A stretch of DNA of 64,000 nucleotides from Chitinimonas arctica (lineage in GTDB: Bacteria; Pseudomonadota; Gammaproteobacteria; Burkholderiales; Chitinimonadaceae): the NCBI RefSeq assembly GCF_007431345.1, contig NZ_CP041730.1, positions 1,240,001 through 1,304,000 on the forward strand, given 5' to 3'. Shown one piece after another: positions 38,886-49,000 of the stretch. The position numbers were made by a program, and so were the translations under genes. The notes below the pieces were generated by a model, which was given only the letters and a program-made list of their open reading frames with translations, was not told where the DNA came from and did not search any database. Every line of letters begins with the position of its first letter. Position 1 is the stretch's first letter.

Positions 38886-40358
38886 ATGTTCGATTTCAAA
38901 GGCCTTATCGACGCGCTGATGCGCCGCGCGCGCGAAGATGAAGAGGCCGGCCCTACCGCCACCCGGATGCTGATCAATTTGCCTCGCCACGAGACATTGA
39001 TCGTACTGACCGAGATCATCAAGGCGCTTGCCGCCCTGAACCGCAATCCGCGCATTGGCCTGAAGGACCGCTACCGCGCGGTGCAGGCATTCGACGAGAA
39101 GGCGCGCCCCCTGGCCGCCCTGCTGGTGAAGGTATTTCGCGGCGAAGAACACATAGACACCATTCTGCCCCAACAAATTCAGCCGAGTTTGCTGGCTTGC
39201 TGGAAAGAGCTGGCGTCCGCCTACAAGCTTTGCCTGAAACAGCACGCCCAATCGCCTAGCGCGCGCTTCGCAGGCGACGCCGAGCTGATCACCCTGCGTG
39301 CCCTCGCCTATTACGCCGAACAGGCCAAATGGGCCTATATGCGTTACTACGATGCCGAGCCGCGCATATGGCGCAGCTTGAACCGGCTCTACCAGATCGC
39401 CGAAGCGGCCGGCTTTTCCAGCAAACCCATCGCGCCCTATCCGGACGTTGCCCCGCTCAGCGTCGGCCGGGTCTATCGCCATGCGCTGCTGCTCAAACTG
39501 GCCGAACCGGAACGGCGTCGGGTCGAAGAGCTGTGGATGATAGACGGCTGGGTGGACGGTTGGCTGGAATATGCCGCCCTGGAAAAAATCATCCGTCCGC
39601 GCGACCAGACCTTCGCCATCAACCTGGACGAGCCCAAGCCGCCGATGAAGCTGCGCCGCAATATGGTGGGCGAACGCTATCGCTATCTCGATACCGAACC
39701 GCTAGCCAATTACCTGGGCGAGCTGGCCAGGGAAGCCGGCCGCGGCGGCAAGCACCATGACCCGGCCGAGGGCGACTCGCTGACCCGCCTCTATACCGAC
39801 CTGGCGGTGGTCTATTCACGCGAGGGCCAGGCCCGCTCGCGCCGCAGCGAAAGGCGCCACAAGGAACGGGAAGCCGGCGCCGCCGTCGGCATGGACCATA
39901 TCGGCCGGCTCCTGCGGGAGAACAGCCAGACCGGCTGGGAAAGCTGGATGCTGGGCGATGAGAGCGCCAACGGCCTGGGTGCGCACTATAAAGCGCATTT
40001 CGACGACAAGATGACAGTGGGCGAAATCCTCGCCTTGAAAGACGAACACGGCATCTGCCTGGCCGTGGTGCGCCGCCTGCACAAAACCCGCGAAGGCCAG
40101 ATCAAGGTGGGCGCCGAACGCCTGGCGAGCAAACCCGCCGCCGTGCTGCTGGAAGGCCCAGCCGGCAAGCTGCCCGCCCTTTACTGCGCCGAATCGCCGC
40201 ACGGCCGCATGTTGCTGCTGCAACGTCATGGCTACCAGGTCGGGCAGATCGTCAACTTGAGCGCTGGGGGTAAAAGCTTCAGCATTCAGTTGGGGCCGAC
40301 GCTGGAGATACTGCCGGAATATGTGCTGTGCGGTTTTACGGTGCTGGCCAAAACCTAA
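38886..40358 (+). CDS. Uncharacterised 490-aa cytoplasmic protein
   Basis: I do not recognise the family with certainty. There is no signal peptide or membrane segment. The N-terminal two thirds are helical and rich in Arg/Leu. A charged stretch with [13 protein letters not shown] lies near 315-330. The C-terminal about 130 residues contain NLSAGG, which resembles the PilZ D/NxSxxG motif, but the Arg motif expected before it is not at normal spacing. It is transcribed divergently from ybiT, with 157 nt between starts. A c-di-GMP link is only a guess. Confidence 0.7.
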   Translation: MFDFKGLIDALMRRAREDEEAGPTATRMLINLPRHETLIVLTEIIKALAALNRNPRIGLKDRYRAVQAFDEKARPLAALLVKVFRGEEHIDTILPQQIQPSLLACWKELASAYKLCLKQHAQSPSARFAGDAELITLRALAYYAEQAKWAYMRYYDAEPRIWRSLNRLYQIAEAAGFSSKPIAPYPDVAPLSVGRVYRHALLLKLAEPERRRVEELWMIDGWVDGWLEYAALEKIIRPRDQTFAINLDEPKPPMKLRRNMVGERYRYLDTEPLANYLGELAREAGRGGKHHDPAEGDSLTRLYTDLAVVYSREGQARSRRSERRHKEREAGAAVGMDHIGRLLRENSQTGWESWMLGDESANGLGAHYKAHFDDKMTVGEILALKDEHGICLAVVRRLHKTREGQIKVGAERLASKPAAVLLEGPAGKLPALYCAESPHGRMLLLQRHGYQVGQIVNLSAGGKSFSIQLGPTLEILPEYVLCGFTVLAKT

Positions 40359-40385
40359 GTGTTGGGTTCGGTGTTCCGCACAGAC

Positions 40386-41360
40386 TTACTCGTCCCAAGC
40401 CACCACCCGATCCCGCCCGGTATGCTTGGCCCCATACAAGGCCTGGTCGGCACGGGCGATCAAGGTATCGATTCCCACCTGCGGTACCCATTGCGCCACG
40501 CCGAAGCTGGCCGTCATCGCGATCGGGCCGGCGGGCGTGGCGATGCGCAGCGTGGTGATCTTGGCACGCAGGCGTTCCGCGACCTCCATGGCCGTGGCCA
40601 GGTCGGCGTCGGGCAGGAGGGCGACAAACTCCTCGCCGCCGAAGCGCGCCAGTACGTCCATTTCGCGTAGTTCGCCGGCCGCCGTACGCGCCAGCATACG
40701 GATGGCCTCATCGCCGGTTTCGTGGCCGTACCCGTCATTGATGCGTTTGAAATGATCGATATCGAAGATAAACACCGACAAGGTTGCCGATTGCCGATCC
40801 AGACGCTTGAACTCGATATCGGCCCGCTCCTGGAAGGCACGCCGATTCAGCAATTGCGTCAGGCTGTCGGTATTTGCCAGCTCCTTCAGGCGATCCACCA
40901 ACTGCTGCCTTTCTTCCAGGGAGTCGAACAGAAGGCGATTGGCGGTATCCAGCATAAGCGTACGGGCGCTGACCTGCTCTTCCAGCGCAGCATTGAGAAC
41001 CCCGAGCTTGGTCTGTTCCGCCCGCAGCGTGTCAATCAAGCGCCGGAACGAGCTGGATAGCTGCCAGGTCTCTCGGAATGCCGTTTCCGTGGGGATGGCG
41101 GCATCGTCCTCGCCACGGCGCAGCCGGTCGGCTGCATCGCTCAGTTGCATCATTGGCCGAGCCATGCGGCCCGCCAGCAAAACGCCGAACAAGGCAGACA
41201 GTACCGCCATGGCGACACCGGCCATCAGCACGATGCTTTGCAGACACCCCACCGGCACGTTGGCCAACCGTTCCAGGGAATGGGACAGTAGCAACGACAT
41301 CAGCACGGATATCGAGGCGAAAGACAGGGCCAGCGTGGTGCGTAAGGATAGTTTCGGCAT
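40386..41360 (-). CDS. Membrane-bound diguanylate cyclase (HAMP-GGDEF)
   Basis: 324 aa. Two hydrophobic segments (about 8-25 and 40-62) enclose only a short periplasmic loop. A HAMP-like region follows (about 63-115), then a coiled coil and a GGDEF domain with GGEEF at 241-245. REMD five residues before it is an I-site. It makes c-di-GMP and should be product-inhibited. The near absence of a sensor domain suggests membrane-state or partner sensing. Confidence 0.92.
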   Translation of the reverse strand: MPKLSLRTTLALSFASISVLMSLLLSHSLERLANVPVGCLQSIVLMAGVAMAVLSALFGVLLAGRMARPMMQLSDAADRLRRGEDDAAIPTETAFRETWQLSSSFRRLIDTLRAEQTKLGVLNAALEEQVSARTLMLDTANRLLFDSLEERQQLVDRLKELANTDSLTQLLNRRAFQERADIEFKRLDRQSATLSVFIFDIDHFKRINDGYGHETGDEAIRMLARTAAGELREMDVLARFGGEEFVALLPDADLATAMEVAERLRAKITTLRIATPAGPIAMTASFGVAQWVPQVGIDTLIARADQALYGAKHTGRDRVVAWDE

Positions 41361-41399
41361 GGACTCCCGCCGCGAGGGCGTCGTCTGGTGGCAGGCTAC

Positions 41400-41921
41400 T
41401 TATATAGACAAGGGATCGAACAGGAGTTTGCCCATCCATACTTCGTCGACCACCCGGCCGTCGCAATGCAGGGAGCCACGCTTCACGCCCTCCTCCACGA
41501 AACCCGCACGTCGATACAAGGCACGGCCGGCGTCGTTGTGCGCCATCATCGTCAGTTCCAGCCGCCATAAGCCAGCCTGCCGTGCCCAGGCTTCCGCGGT
41601 GGCGAACAGGGTCAGGCCTATGCCCTGGCGCCGGTGCGCTTCGGCAACGCCGGCCACGATATAGCCGCATCCCCAGCTCTTGCGCGCGGCGCCGCCTGCC
41701 ACCGAGATAAATCCACCCAGTTTGTTGTCGACCAGGGCCAGCAGGAAGCGATGGTTGTCATGCTCGGCGAAACGCCGGAAATTGGCCGCGACCTCGACGA
41801 CGGTACGCTGCGCATATTCTTCCGGCGTCACCAGCATGGTGTCGGCGCCGGCGATCAGTTCGGCGAAGAAATGGCGAAAATCCGCCGCGTCATCGGGCTG
41901 GGCGGGACGTATCAGCAACAT
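41400..41921 (-). CDS. GNAT-family N-acetyltransferase
   Basis: 173 aa. The acetyl-CoA-binding segment VAEAHRRQGIGLTLF and the final RAGFVEEGVKRG are typical of RimJ/RimL-like GNATs. The C-terminal VDEVWMGKLL is common in this subgroup. Substrate unknown. It lies 39 nt upstream of the GGDEF gene on the same strand. Confidence 0.88.
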   Translation of the reverse strand: MLLIRPAQPDDAADFRHFFAELIAGADTMLVTPEEYAQRTVVEVAANFRRFAEHDNHRFLLALVDNKLGGFISVAGGAARKSWGCGYIVAGVAEAHRRQGIGLTLFATAEAWARQAGLWRLELTMMAHNDAGRALYRRAGFVEEGVKRGSLHCDGRVVDEVWMGKLLFDPLSI

Positions 41922-41974
41922 GCGCTTCCTCCGGCTTGCAGGGGCAACTTCCTGCCACTTTTTTTGGGTGCCGG

Positions 41975-43657
41975 CTAAGACTCGTCGCCGGCCAGTAGCG
42001 CCATCAGTTCGCCGGCAGGCGGAAGCCAGAACGCAAAGGCAGCCCCTTCACCGGGCCGGCTCTGCGACAAGATACCGCCATGGTGGCGGTGGATCACTCG
42101 CTGGGCGATGGCCAGGCCGGTGCCGCCACCGGTAAAGCCGCCTTCGCCCTGAAAACTCTGGAAGGGTGCGAACAGCCGCTCGGCGGTGGGTGCGTCGAAG
42201 CCGCTCCCGTTGTCCTGTACCACGAATTCGCGGCGGCCCGCATTCTGCCGCTCGAACAAGGCAATGCTCGGCTTCGCCATATGCTCGGTGAAACGCCAGG
42301 CGTTACGCAGCAGGCAATCCAGCAGGATGCGCATCAAACCGGGATCGGCATGCACCACCAGATGGGGGCTGATGGTCACTTCCATTCCGCTATGCGGATG
42401 CTGGTTCTGCAGGTCGGCGACGATTTCCAGGGCCAGCTGGGTAAGGTGGACCTTGCCGACATTGAGCGGCCGCAACGATATCTTGGACAAGCTGACCAGG
42501 TCATCCAACAGCCGCCCCATCCGCTCGGCGGCGTTCAGGGTACGTTCCAGGTAATCGCGGCCGGCGTCGTCCAAACGGTCGGCATAATCTTCGCGCAGGA
42601 TGGAACCGAAGCCATGCACCGCCCGCAGCGGTGCGTTCAGATCGTGCGAAACCGCATAGGTAAAGGCTTCCAATTCGCGCATCGTGCGCTTCACATGCTC
42701 GGTACGGGCCGCCACCCTGCCCTCGAGCTCGGCATTGAGCCGCCGTACCTCCACTTCGCGGCGCAAGCGCTCCAATTCCGCCGCCGTGCGCCCCGCGAAC
42801 AGCTCCATCAGTCTGCGCGCCATGCTGCCATCTTCGTAGGGCTGATCGTGCAGCACGGCGATCAGGCCCAGCATCGTGCCATCGGATGCGACCAAGGGCA
42901 CGCCCAGGTAGCTCTGCACCGCCAGGTCGCGCAGGAGAACCGCATCCGGGAACTGTTGCTGCACATCGCGCGGATACGAACCCTCGTGGCCGGCCAACAC
43001 TTCGGCCGAAGGGGTGCCGGCGAGGGCAAACTCGCGCGGTTCACTCTCCACGCCCTGTACGCTCAGCGCCAGCGTACGGGCATGACTAGCCGAGCCGGCG
43101 GGAAAGGTCTCCAGCACCATGGCGTAGCGCACACCCAAGGCCTGGCAAAGCGCATTGGCCAGGGCGCCGAGAAAACCACGGCCAACCCGGTTGGCGGTAC
43201 TGGCTTGCACCTGTTTGACCAGCAGGTCGAAACGGTGGCTGATGCTGACATCCTGGTTGATACCGGCCATGCGCAGCGGCTGGCCGGCGGCATTGCGCTC
43301 CACCCAGGCGGTGCCGTGGATATGGCGCCAACCGCCATCGGGCGCGCGCACCCGAAACACGGTGTCGTAGGGCCGCTCGCCCCGCAATGCGGCGCCCACT
43401 TCCTCGCTGACCTTGAGCAAATCGTCGGGATGCAGGAGCGCCAGCCAGGCATTGCCGTCAAGCTGGGCGCCATGGGCCAGGCCGTAGGCGCGGTACATGC
43501 CATCATTCCAGATCAAGCGTCCGGCGCTGACTTCCCAGACGAATACCCCGAGCTGGGCCGACTTGGCCGCTTCCAACAAGGCGTCGGCGATCCCGCCGGG
43601 GTCGTCCAGTTCCTCGGCGGAACAGATGAACAGCTGGTGGAAGTCGGGCAAGGACAT
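41975..43657 (-). CDS. Soluble sensor histidine kinase, PAS-GAF-HisKA-HATPase
   Basis: 560 aa without membrane helices. PAS domain about 30-145, GAF-like domain about 155-305, HisKA with His in YAVSHDLNAPLRA (about 342), and HATPase with RNAWRF, DNGSGFD and GGGTGLAI. This is the bacteriophytochrome/cyanobacterial-type H-box (SHDLxxPL). No receiver or partner regulator is adjacent, so its target is unknown. The start ATG is at 43657. Confidence 0.92.
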   Translation of the reverse strand: MSLPDFHQLFICSAEELDDPGGIADALLEAAKSAQLGVFVWEVSAGRLIWNDGMYRAYGLAHGAQLDGNAWLALLHPDDLLKVSEEVGAALRGERPYDTVFRVRAPDGGWRHIHGTAWVERNAAGQPLRMAGINQDVSISHRFDLLVKQVQASTANRVGRGFLGALANALCQALGVRYAMVLETFPAGSASHARTLALSVQGVESEPREFALAGTPSAEVLAGHEGSYPRDVQQQFPDAVLLRDLAVQSYLGVPLVASDGTMLGLIAVLHDQPYEDGSMARRLMELFAGRTAAELERLRREVEVRRLNAELEGRVAARTEHVKRTMRELEAFTYAVSHDLNAPLRAVHGFGSILREDYADRLDDAGRDYLERTLNAAERMGRLLDDLVSLSKISLRPLNVGKVHLTQLALEIVADLQNQHPHSGMEVTISPHLVVHADPGLMRILLDCLLRNAWRFTEHMAKPSIALFERQNAGRREFVVQDNGSGFDAPTAERLFAPFQSFQGEGGFTGGGTGLAIAQRVIHRHHGGILSQSRPGEGAAFAFWLPPAGELMALLAGDES

Positions 43658-43753
43658 CAGTGTCGTACCAGGGGGTAACGCTACAGTCTAGCGCAGGGCG
43701 ACAGTGGCTGCGCGGCCTGCCAGCCGGTGGGACGATGGCTGGTTACCAGCCTA

Positions 43754-44560
43754 TTACCTGCCCTTTTCGTACCAGCCCAGATCCATACCGGCGCGATGCG
43801 TTTCGCCAGGTAGCAGCGTAACCGTAGCAGCGCCTATATTGCCCCGTTCCACGCAGACATATTCCGGCCAGTGCCGCCCAATATCCGCGACGGTTTCCGC
43901 CGCGGCGCCAGGGTTCCAGACCACTGCGCTACGCATCCCCTCGGCTGCAATCTCGATGGTGCGGTCACCGTCATGCAGCGCCAACGGGTCGGGTGCCGAT
44001 TCGAAATTGGCGTCTATCGGAAGCGCCAGCGCAATACTGCCGGGCTGCGGCGTGGTGACATGGCCCACCTCGCGGCGCAGCCGTCCGGCCAGGCCGTCCA
44101 GGCTGCATTCGCGGCAATCGCCCACTGCGAAGTAGCTATGCAGGGCGTAGCTGAAATCGAACGACTGGGTATCGCGATTCTCCACCCGGAAGTCGAAATG
44201 CAAGCGGCTATCGAGGGTGATGGCCAGCGTCAGGCGGAAAGCAAATGGCCATAGCGCCCGACTGCGCGGGTCGTCGCGCAATTCGAAGCACACCCGATCG
44301 GCGCGCTGCTCAAGCAAGTTCCAATCATGGTTGCGGGCAAAGCCATGCGCCGGCAAACCCGCCGGATGCTTGCCGAACCAGGGAAAACAGATCGGCACGC
44401 CGCCCCGGATCGCCTTGCCGGCTTCGAACAAAGCCAGCGGCGACAACCATAGCAAGGGGCGGCCCTGCAACTGCGCGTCCAGCACTTGTGCGCCCTGACG
44501 GCTGACCCGTGCCCGGCCATGAGGGGAAACCAATTCGATCAGATCGGGAGAAGAGCTCAT
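43754..44560 (-). CDS. D-hexose-6-phosphate mutarotase (YeaD family)
   Basis: 268 aa. Aldose-1-epimerase fold with GGVPICFPWFG and PAHGFARNHDW, where His is the probable acid/base. The C-terminal Glu-containing segment WPEYVCVERG completes the active site. It interconverts anomers of glucose-6-phosphate-like sugars. A single gene, divergent from liuR. Confidence 0.93.
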   Translation of the reverse strand: MSSSPDLIELVSPHGRARVSRQGAQVLDAQLQGRPLLWLSPLALFEAGKAIRGGVPICFPWFGKHPAGLPAHGFARNHDWNLLEQRADRVCFELRDDPRSRALWPFAFRLTLAITLDSRLHFDFRVENRDTQSFDFSYALHSYFAVGDCRECSLDGLAGRLRREVGHVTTPQPGSIALALPIDANFESAPDPLALHDGDRTIEIAAEGMRSAVVWNPGAAAETVADIGRHWPEYVCVERGNIGAATVTLLPGETHRAGMDLGWYEKGR

Positions 44561-44666
44561 GAGGTGCCCGCCAGGCGCAAGGAGAATAGACAGTGATTAT
44601 GACAGCCCCGCCCCCCTCTGCTATCTTCGTTGGGACATATAAAACAACCAGACAAAACCCCAAGCC

Positions 44667-45044
44667 ATGCCAGACGACCGCATCTTTACCATTACCGAGC
44701 TGGCCCGAGAATTCGATCTCACCCCGCGCGCCATCCGCCACTACGAACACGAGGGCTTGCTGGCCCCGGGCCGCCAAGGCCGCAACCGGGTCTTTACCCG
44801 GGCCGACCGTACCCGCCTCAAACTGATCCTGCGCGGCAAACGGTTGGGTTTTTCCCTGCAGGAAACCTATGAGCTGTTCGCCCTGTATGACGCAGCGCGG
44901 GACGAACGGCCGCAGCTGGTCAAGCTGCTGGAATTCCTGCGGCCCAAGCGCGAGGCGCTGGTGCAGCAAAGGGCCGATATCGATGCCATCCTGCTGGAAA
45001 TGGACAAGCTTGAGCAGGAAGCCGAGTGCCTGCTGCGCGACTAG
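44667..45044 (+). CDS. liuR: MerR-type regulator LiuR
   Basis: 125 aa. N-terminal winged helix with ITELAREFDLTPRAIRHYEHEGLL, then a helical dimerisation arm; no Cys-rich metal loop. This form sits next to leucine/isovalerate degradation genes in many proteobacteria, where it controls the liu regulon. The 138-nt gap to liuA contains a 16-bp perfect palindrome, its likely operator. Confidence 0.9.
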   Translation: MPDDRIFTITELAREFDLTPRAIRHYEHEGLLAPGRQGRNRVFTRADRTRLKLILRGKRLGFSLQETYELFALYDAARDERPQLVKLLEFLRPKREALVQQRADIDAILLEMDKLEQEAECLLRD

Positions 45045-45066
45045 CTGCACCGTTCCGCCGGAGCAA

Positions 45067-45095
45067 TTGACGTTGACGTCAACGTAACTTACAGT
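45067..45095 (+). promoter_or_regulatory. liuA promoter with LiuR-type operator
   Basis: ACGTTGACGTCAACGT (45070-45085) is a perfect 16-bp palindrome. A -35-like TTGACG (45067-45072) and a -10-like TACAGT (45090-45095) sit 17 bp apart on either side, so the operator fills the spacer as usual for MerR-family activators and repressors. The liuA ATG is at 45183. Confidence 0.75.
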
Positions 45096-45182
45096 ATCGA
45101 GCAATTGCTTGAGCCCGTCTGCCGGGCTCGCCCGGCATCGGCTGTCGCGCCGATGCGCCGACGCCCTTCAGGAGACGACACC

Positions 45183-46346
45183 ATGCATATCCCCGCCCTC
45201 AACTTCGGCCTAGGCGAAGACATCGATATGCTGCGCGCCGCCGTGCAGACCTTTGTCGCAGCAGAAATCGCGCCGCACGCGGCAGCCATCGATACCGACA
45301 ATCTGTTCCCCGCTCCGCTTTGGCGCCAACTCGGTGAGATGGGCCTGCTGGGCCTGACGGTGTCGGAGGAGTATGGCGGGACCAATATGGGTTACCTGGC
45401 CCATATCGTCGCCATGGAGGAAATCTCCCGTGGCTCGGCGTCGGTGGGCCTGTCCTACGGCGCGCATTCCAATCTATGCGTCAACCAGATCAATAAGAAC
45501 GGCACGGAAGCGCAAAAGCGCAAATTCCTGCCCAAGCTGGTATCCGGCGAGCATGTCGGCGCCCTCGCGATGTCGGAGCCGAACGCCGGCTCGGACGTGG
45601 TCAGCATGAAGCTGCGCGCCGACAAGAAAGGCGACCACTATGTCTTGAACGGTTCCAAGATGTGGATTACCAACGGCGGCGATGCCGACGTATTGGTGGT
45701 TTATGCCAAGACCGATGTGGATGCCGGCGCCCGCGGCATGACCGCCTTCCTGATCGAAAAGGGTATGGCCGGCTTCAGCCACGGCAGCAAATTGGACAAG
45801 CTGGGCATGCGCGGTTCCAACACCTATCCGCTGTTCTTCGACGATGTGATGGTGCCGGAAGAAAACGTGCTGGGCGCCGTCGGCCGTGGGGTCAATGTGC
45901 TGATGAGCGGGCTCGATTACGAGCGCGCCGTGTTGTCCGGCGGCCCGCTGGGCATCATGGCCGCCGCCATGGATGCGGTGGTGCCTTTCGTGCACGAGCG
46001 TAAACAGTTTGGCCAGGCCATCGGCGAATTCGAGCTGATGCAAGGCAAGCTGGCCGATATGTACGCCACCTGGAGTGCCTGTCGCGCCTATGTCTATACC
46101 GTCGGCCGTGCCTTGGACCGTGGCGAGACCACCCGTAAGGATGCCGCCGGCGCCATTCTGTACGCCGCCGAGAAAGCCACCTGGATGGCTGGCGAGGCGA
46201 TCCAGACGCTGGGTGGCAACGGCTATATCAATGAATACCCGGTGGCGCGCCTGTGGCGCGATGCCAAGCTGTATGAGATCGGCGCCGGCACCAGCGAAAT
46301 CCGCCGCATGCTGATCGGCCGCGAGCTGTTCAACGAGACGAAGTAA
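45183..46346 (+). CDS. liuA: Isovaleryl-CoA dehydrogenase
   Basis: 387 aa from ATG 45183 with AGGAGA 8 nt upstream. FAD-dependent acyl-CoA dehydrogenase with SEPNAGSD and WITNGG motifs. The catalytic base is Glu247 in GLDYERAVL, the position used by isovaleryl-CoA dehydrogenases rather than the C-terminal site of SCAD-type enzymes. It turns isovaleryl-CoA into 3-methylcrotonyl-CoA, the first committed liu step. Confidence 0.95.
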   Translation: MHIPALNFGLGEDIDMLRAAVQTFVAAEIAPHAAAIDTDNLFPAPLWRQLGEMGLLGLTVSEEYGGTNMGYLAHIVAMEEISRGSASVGLSYGAHSNLCVNQINKNGTEAQKRKFLPKLVSGEHVGALAMSEPNAGSDVVSMKLRADKKGDHYVLNGSKMWITNGGDADVLVVYAKTDVDAGARGMTAFLIEKGMAGFSHGSKLDKLGMRGSNTYPLFFDDVMVPEENVLGAVGRGVNVLMSGLDYERAVLSGGPLGIMAAAMDAVVPFVHERKQFGQAIGEFELMQGKLADMYATWSACRAYVYTVGRALDRGETTRKDAAGAILYAAEKATWMAGEAIQTLGGNGYINEYPVARLWRDAKLYEIGAGTSEIRRMLIGRELFNETK

Positions 46347-47109
46347 GGCTGTCCAGATAACGCGCGCGAATGTCGCTGAGCGTACCGCGCCGCTCCAGCC
46401 GGACGATGGCCCGGTTCAGGGCGGCCAGGTCGCTCTCCTGCAAGCTGCGGCGGCTGAGCATAAAGTGGACCGGATCGTGATTGACGTTAAAGGGCAGGGA
46501 CAGCAGTTTGATATCGTTCTGGCGGGCCGCATCCAGCAGGGCGAAGCGGTCGCCGATCAATACCTGTCCGCGATCGCCGCCCAACATGCGCATGGCCTGC
46601 GCGTAGCTTTCGTAGCGGGTCAGCAGCCCGGCCGCGGCGAACTCGCGCACCAGGCCGTCGAATGTGGCGCCGTACCAGCCGTCGCTGGGCGCGATCAGCC
46701 CATAGCGGCCTTGCAACGCCATGACCAGGCTGGTCAGGCGGCTGGCGGAATGATTGCCGCGCAGGGTAAAAGCCGCCACGTCCTCATTGCGGTAAGGGCG
46801 GGTAAACCAGGCGTACTGGCGTCGCTCGGCGGTATCGGAGGCGGCCAGCAGCAAGTCCAGCTCGCCTTGCCGCAGCATCAAGCCTCGGCGCTTGCGCGGG
46901 ATATCGAATACGAACTTGACAGGACAACCGGCCTCGCGGGCCACCGCCGTCAACATCTCGACTTCCATGCCGGCGGGCTGCCGGCCGGAAGCCAAAAAGG
47001 CATACGGCGGCCAATCCTCGAATGGCACCCGCAAGACACGGCTGCACGCAGCCAAAGACGGCGCGCCGGCCAAAATACTCAGCAACACCAGCAGTACGCG
47101 CGAGCACAT
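46330..47109 (-). CDS. Periplasmic substrate-binding protein (SBP family 3-like)
   Basis: 259 aa. Signal peptide about 1-21. The mature part has the amino-acid-binding-protein layout ([38 protein letters not shown]). No permease or ATPase genes are near, so it may be an orphan receptor-like protein, as often seen in betaproteobacteria. It lies on the opposite strand inside the liu cluster and its end overlaps the end of liuA by 17 nt. Confidence 0.85.
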   Translation of the reverse strand: MCSRVLLVLLSILAGAPSLAACSRVLRVPFEDWPPYAFLASGRQPAGMEVEMLTAVAREAGCPVKFVFDIPRKRRGLMLRQGELDLLLAASDTAERRQYAWFTRPYRNEDVAAFTLRGNHSASRLTSLVMALQGRYGLIAPSDGWYGATFDGLVREFAAAGLLTRYESYAQAMRMLGGDRGQVLIGDRFALLDAARQNDIKLLSLPFNVNHDPVHFMLSRRSLQESDLAALNRAIVRLERRGTLSDIRARYLDSLTSSR

Positions 47110-47242
47110 AGGGTAGACCGGAAATGAAGCGGTATCACCGTTGTTATAGCGATATCGCGCGATTTTTCCCCACCATTCGGGTGGCCGATCACGGCCACCA
47201 TCCCCGTTGATAAGTCATACCATTCATCTTTCAGGAGCCATC

Positions 47243-48424
47243 ATGTCCGAATCCATTGTCATCGTTTCCGCCGCGCGTACCCCCATGGCCGGGCTGCAGG
47301 GCGACTTCGCCAGCCTGACCGCTTCGCAACTGGGCGCGGTGGCGATCAAGGCGGCGGTCGAACGCGCCGGCCTGGCGGCCGGCGATGTGGAAGAAGTCAT
47401 CATGGGCAATGTGCTGCCGGCAGGCCAGGGCCAGGCGCCCGCCCGCCAGGCTGCGCTGGGGGCCGGCCTGCCCCTGGGGACGAATTGCACCACCATCAAC
47501 AAGATGTGCGGCAGCGGCATGAAGGCCATCATGCTGGCGCACGATATGCTGCGCGCCGGCAACAACACGGTGATGGTGGCCGGCGGCATGGAAAGCATGA
47601 GCAATGCACCCTATCTGCTGCAAAAGGCCCGCGCCGGCTACCGCCTGGGCCACGGCGAACTGAAGGACCATATGTTCCTGGATGGCCTGGAGGATGCCTA
47701 TGACAAGGGCCGCCTGATGGGCAGCTTCGCCGAAGAATGCGCCGACAAGTATGGCTTCAGCCGCGAAGCGCAGGATAACTTTGCGCTCGCCTCGCTTTCG
47801 CGTGCCGTTGCAGCCATCAAGGACGGCTGTTTCCAGGCCGAGATCTGCCCGGTCCTGGTGGCCGGCCGCAAGGGCGATGTGACCATCGCACAAGACGAGC
47901 AGCCGCTGAAGGCACAGCCGGAAAAGATCCCCACCTTGAAGCCGGCTTTCCGCAAGGATGGCACCATCACGCCCGCCAATGCCTCGTCCATCTCGGATGG
48001 CGCCGCCGCGTTGGTGCTGATGCGCGAAACGGATGCCAAGGCACGTGGCCTCAAGCCGCTGGCCCGCATCGTCGGCCATGCCAGCCATGCGCAGGAACCC
48101 GGCTGGTTCACCACCGCGCCAGTGGGCGCCATGAAGAAATTGTTCGAAAAGACCGGCTGGAGCGCCGATAGCGTCGATCTCTATGAGATCAACGAAGCGT
48201 TCGCCGTCGTCACCATGGCCGCCATGCACGAATTGGCCTTGCCGCACGAAAAGGTCAATGTACACGGCGGCGCTTGCGCCCTTGGCCACCCTATCGGCGC
48301 GTCCGGCGCCCGCATCGTTGCCACCCTGATCCATGCGCTTCGGCAATACGGCAAGCAACGCGGCGTGGCCAGCCTGTGCATAGGCGGCGGCGAAGCCACC
48401 GCCTTGGCGATCGAACTGGTTTGA
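47243..48424 (+). CDS. Acetyl-CoA C-acetyltransferase (thiolase)
   Basis: 393 aa from ATG 47243 with AGGAG upstream. Nucleophile Cys89 in NKMCGSGMK, His in GHPIGASGAR and a second Cys in SLCIGGGEA. In this context it probably cleaves the acetoacetyl-CoA produced at the end of leucine degradation to two acetyl-CoA. It can also run in the condensing direction. A MaoC gene starts 4 nt after its stop. Confidence 0.93.
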   Translation: MSESIVIVSAARTPMAGLQGDFASLTASQLGAVAIKAAVERAGLAAGDVEEVIMGNVLPAGQGQAPARQAALGAGLPLGTNCTTINKMCGSGMKAIMLAHDMLRAGNNTVMVAGGMESMSNAPYLLQKARAGYRLGHGELKDHMFLDGLEDAYDKGRLMGSFAEECADKYGFSREAQDNFALASLSRAVAAIKDGCFQAEICPVLVAGRKGDVTIAQDEQPLKAQPEKIPTLKPAFRKDGTITPANASSISDGAAALVLMRETDAKARGLKPLARIVGHASHAQEPGWFTTAPVGAMKKLFEKTGWSADSVDLYEINEAFAVVTMAAMHELALPHEKVNVHGGACALGHPIGASGARIVATLIHALRQYGKQRGVASLCIGGGEATALAIELV

Positions 48425-48428
48425 TGCC

Positions 48429-48896
48429 ATGACCCTCTATTTCGAAGATCTCAAGCCCGGCCGCGTCTTCAAGGCCGGCCCCGTGACGGTGGACCCGGCC
48501 GAGGCACACGACTTCGCCAGCAGCTATGATCCCCAAGCGTTTCATCTGGACGAAGCGGCCGGACTCGCCAGCGTGTTCGGCGCCATGGTGATCAGCGGCT
48601 GGCAGACCGCCGCTTACACCATGCGCATGCTGACCAGCAGCGAGTTGAGCCGGATCGCCAACGGCTTGGTCGGTCTGCAGCTGGATAAGGTGATGTGGCA
48701 CCAGCCGGTCAAGCCGGGCGATACGCTGAGCGCCGAGTTCGACGTGATGGGCCGCAAGCACTCCCGCTCCAAGCCGGCCTTCGGCGTGGTGCAATTGGCC
48801 TGGCGCACCTTCAACCAGCATGGCGAGTTGGTAATGAGCCTGGAAAACGCCATCTGGGTAGCAGTGCGCGATCCCGACGGCAAAGCCGCGGCTTGA
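48429..48896 (+). CDS. MaoC-like (R)-hydratase
   Basis: 155 aa hot-dog fold. The hydratase motif is partly visible: YDPQAFHLDEAA near residue 33 supplies the Asp/His pair, followed by VISGWQTAAYTMR. Acts on enoyl or hydroxyacyl thioesters. It follows the thiolase gene by 4 nt and precedes an acyl-CoA dehydrogenase, fitting acyl-CoA catabolism. Confidence 0.9.
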   Translation: MTLYFEDLKPGRVFKAGPVTVDPAEAHDFASSYDPQAFHLDEAAGLASVFGAMVISGWQTAAYTMRMLTSSELSRIANGLVGLQLDKVMWHQPVKPGDTLSAEFDVMGRKHSRSKPAFGVVQLAWRTFNQHGELVMSLENAIWVAVRDPDGKAAA

Positions 48897-49000
48897 TCGA
48901 CGCAGCCCTAATCTGGGCGGACCGCCTGGCGACCCGCCCTTCCCCATTCCCTAGCGCCCGCCCCACAGGGCGGTGAACGGCGGCAAGCACTGGAGCAGGC

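Noticed and set aside
38729..39055. 109-codon N-terminal extension of ybiT
   Set aside because: Non-homologous and overlapping the divergent gene; the GTG at 38728 gives the usual family start and length.
42080..43678. 532-codon plus-strand frame opposite the histidine kinase
   Set aside because: Shadow of the kinase gene, His/Gln/Gly-rich as expected for antisense in high-GC DNA.
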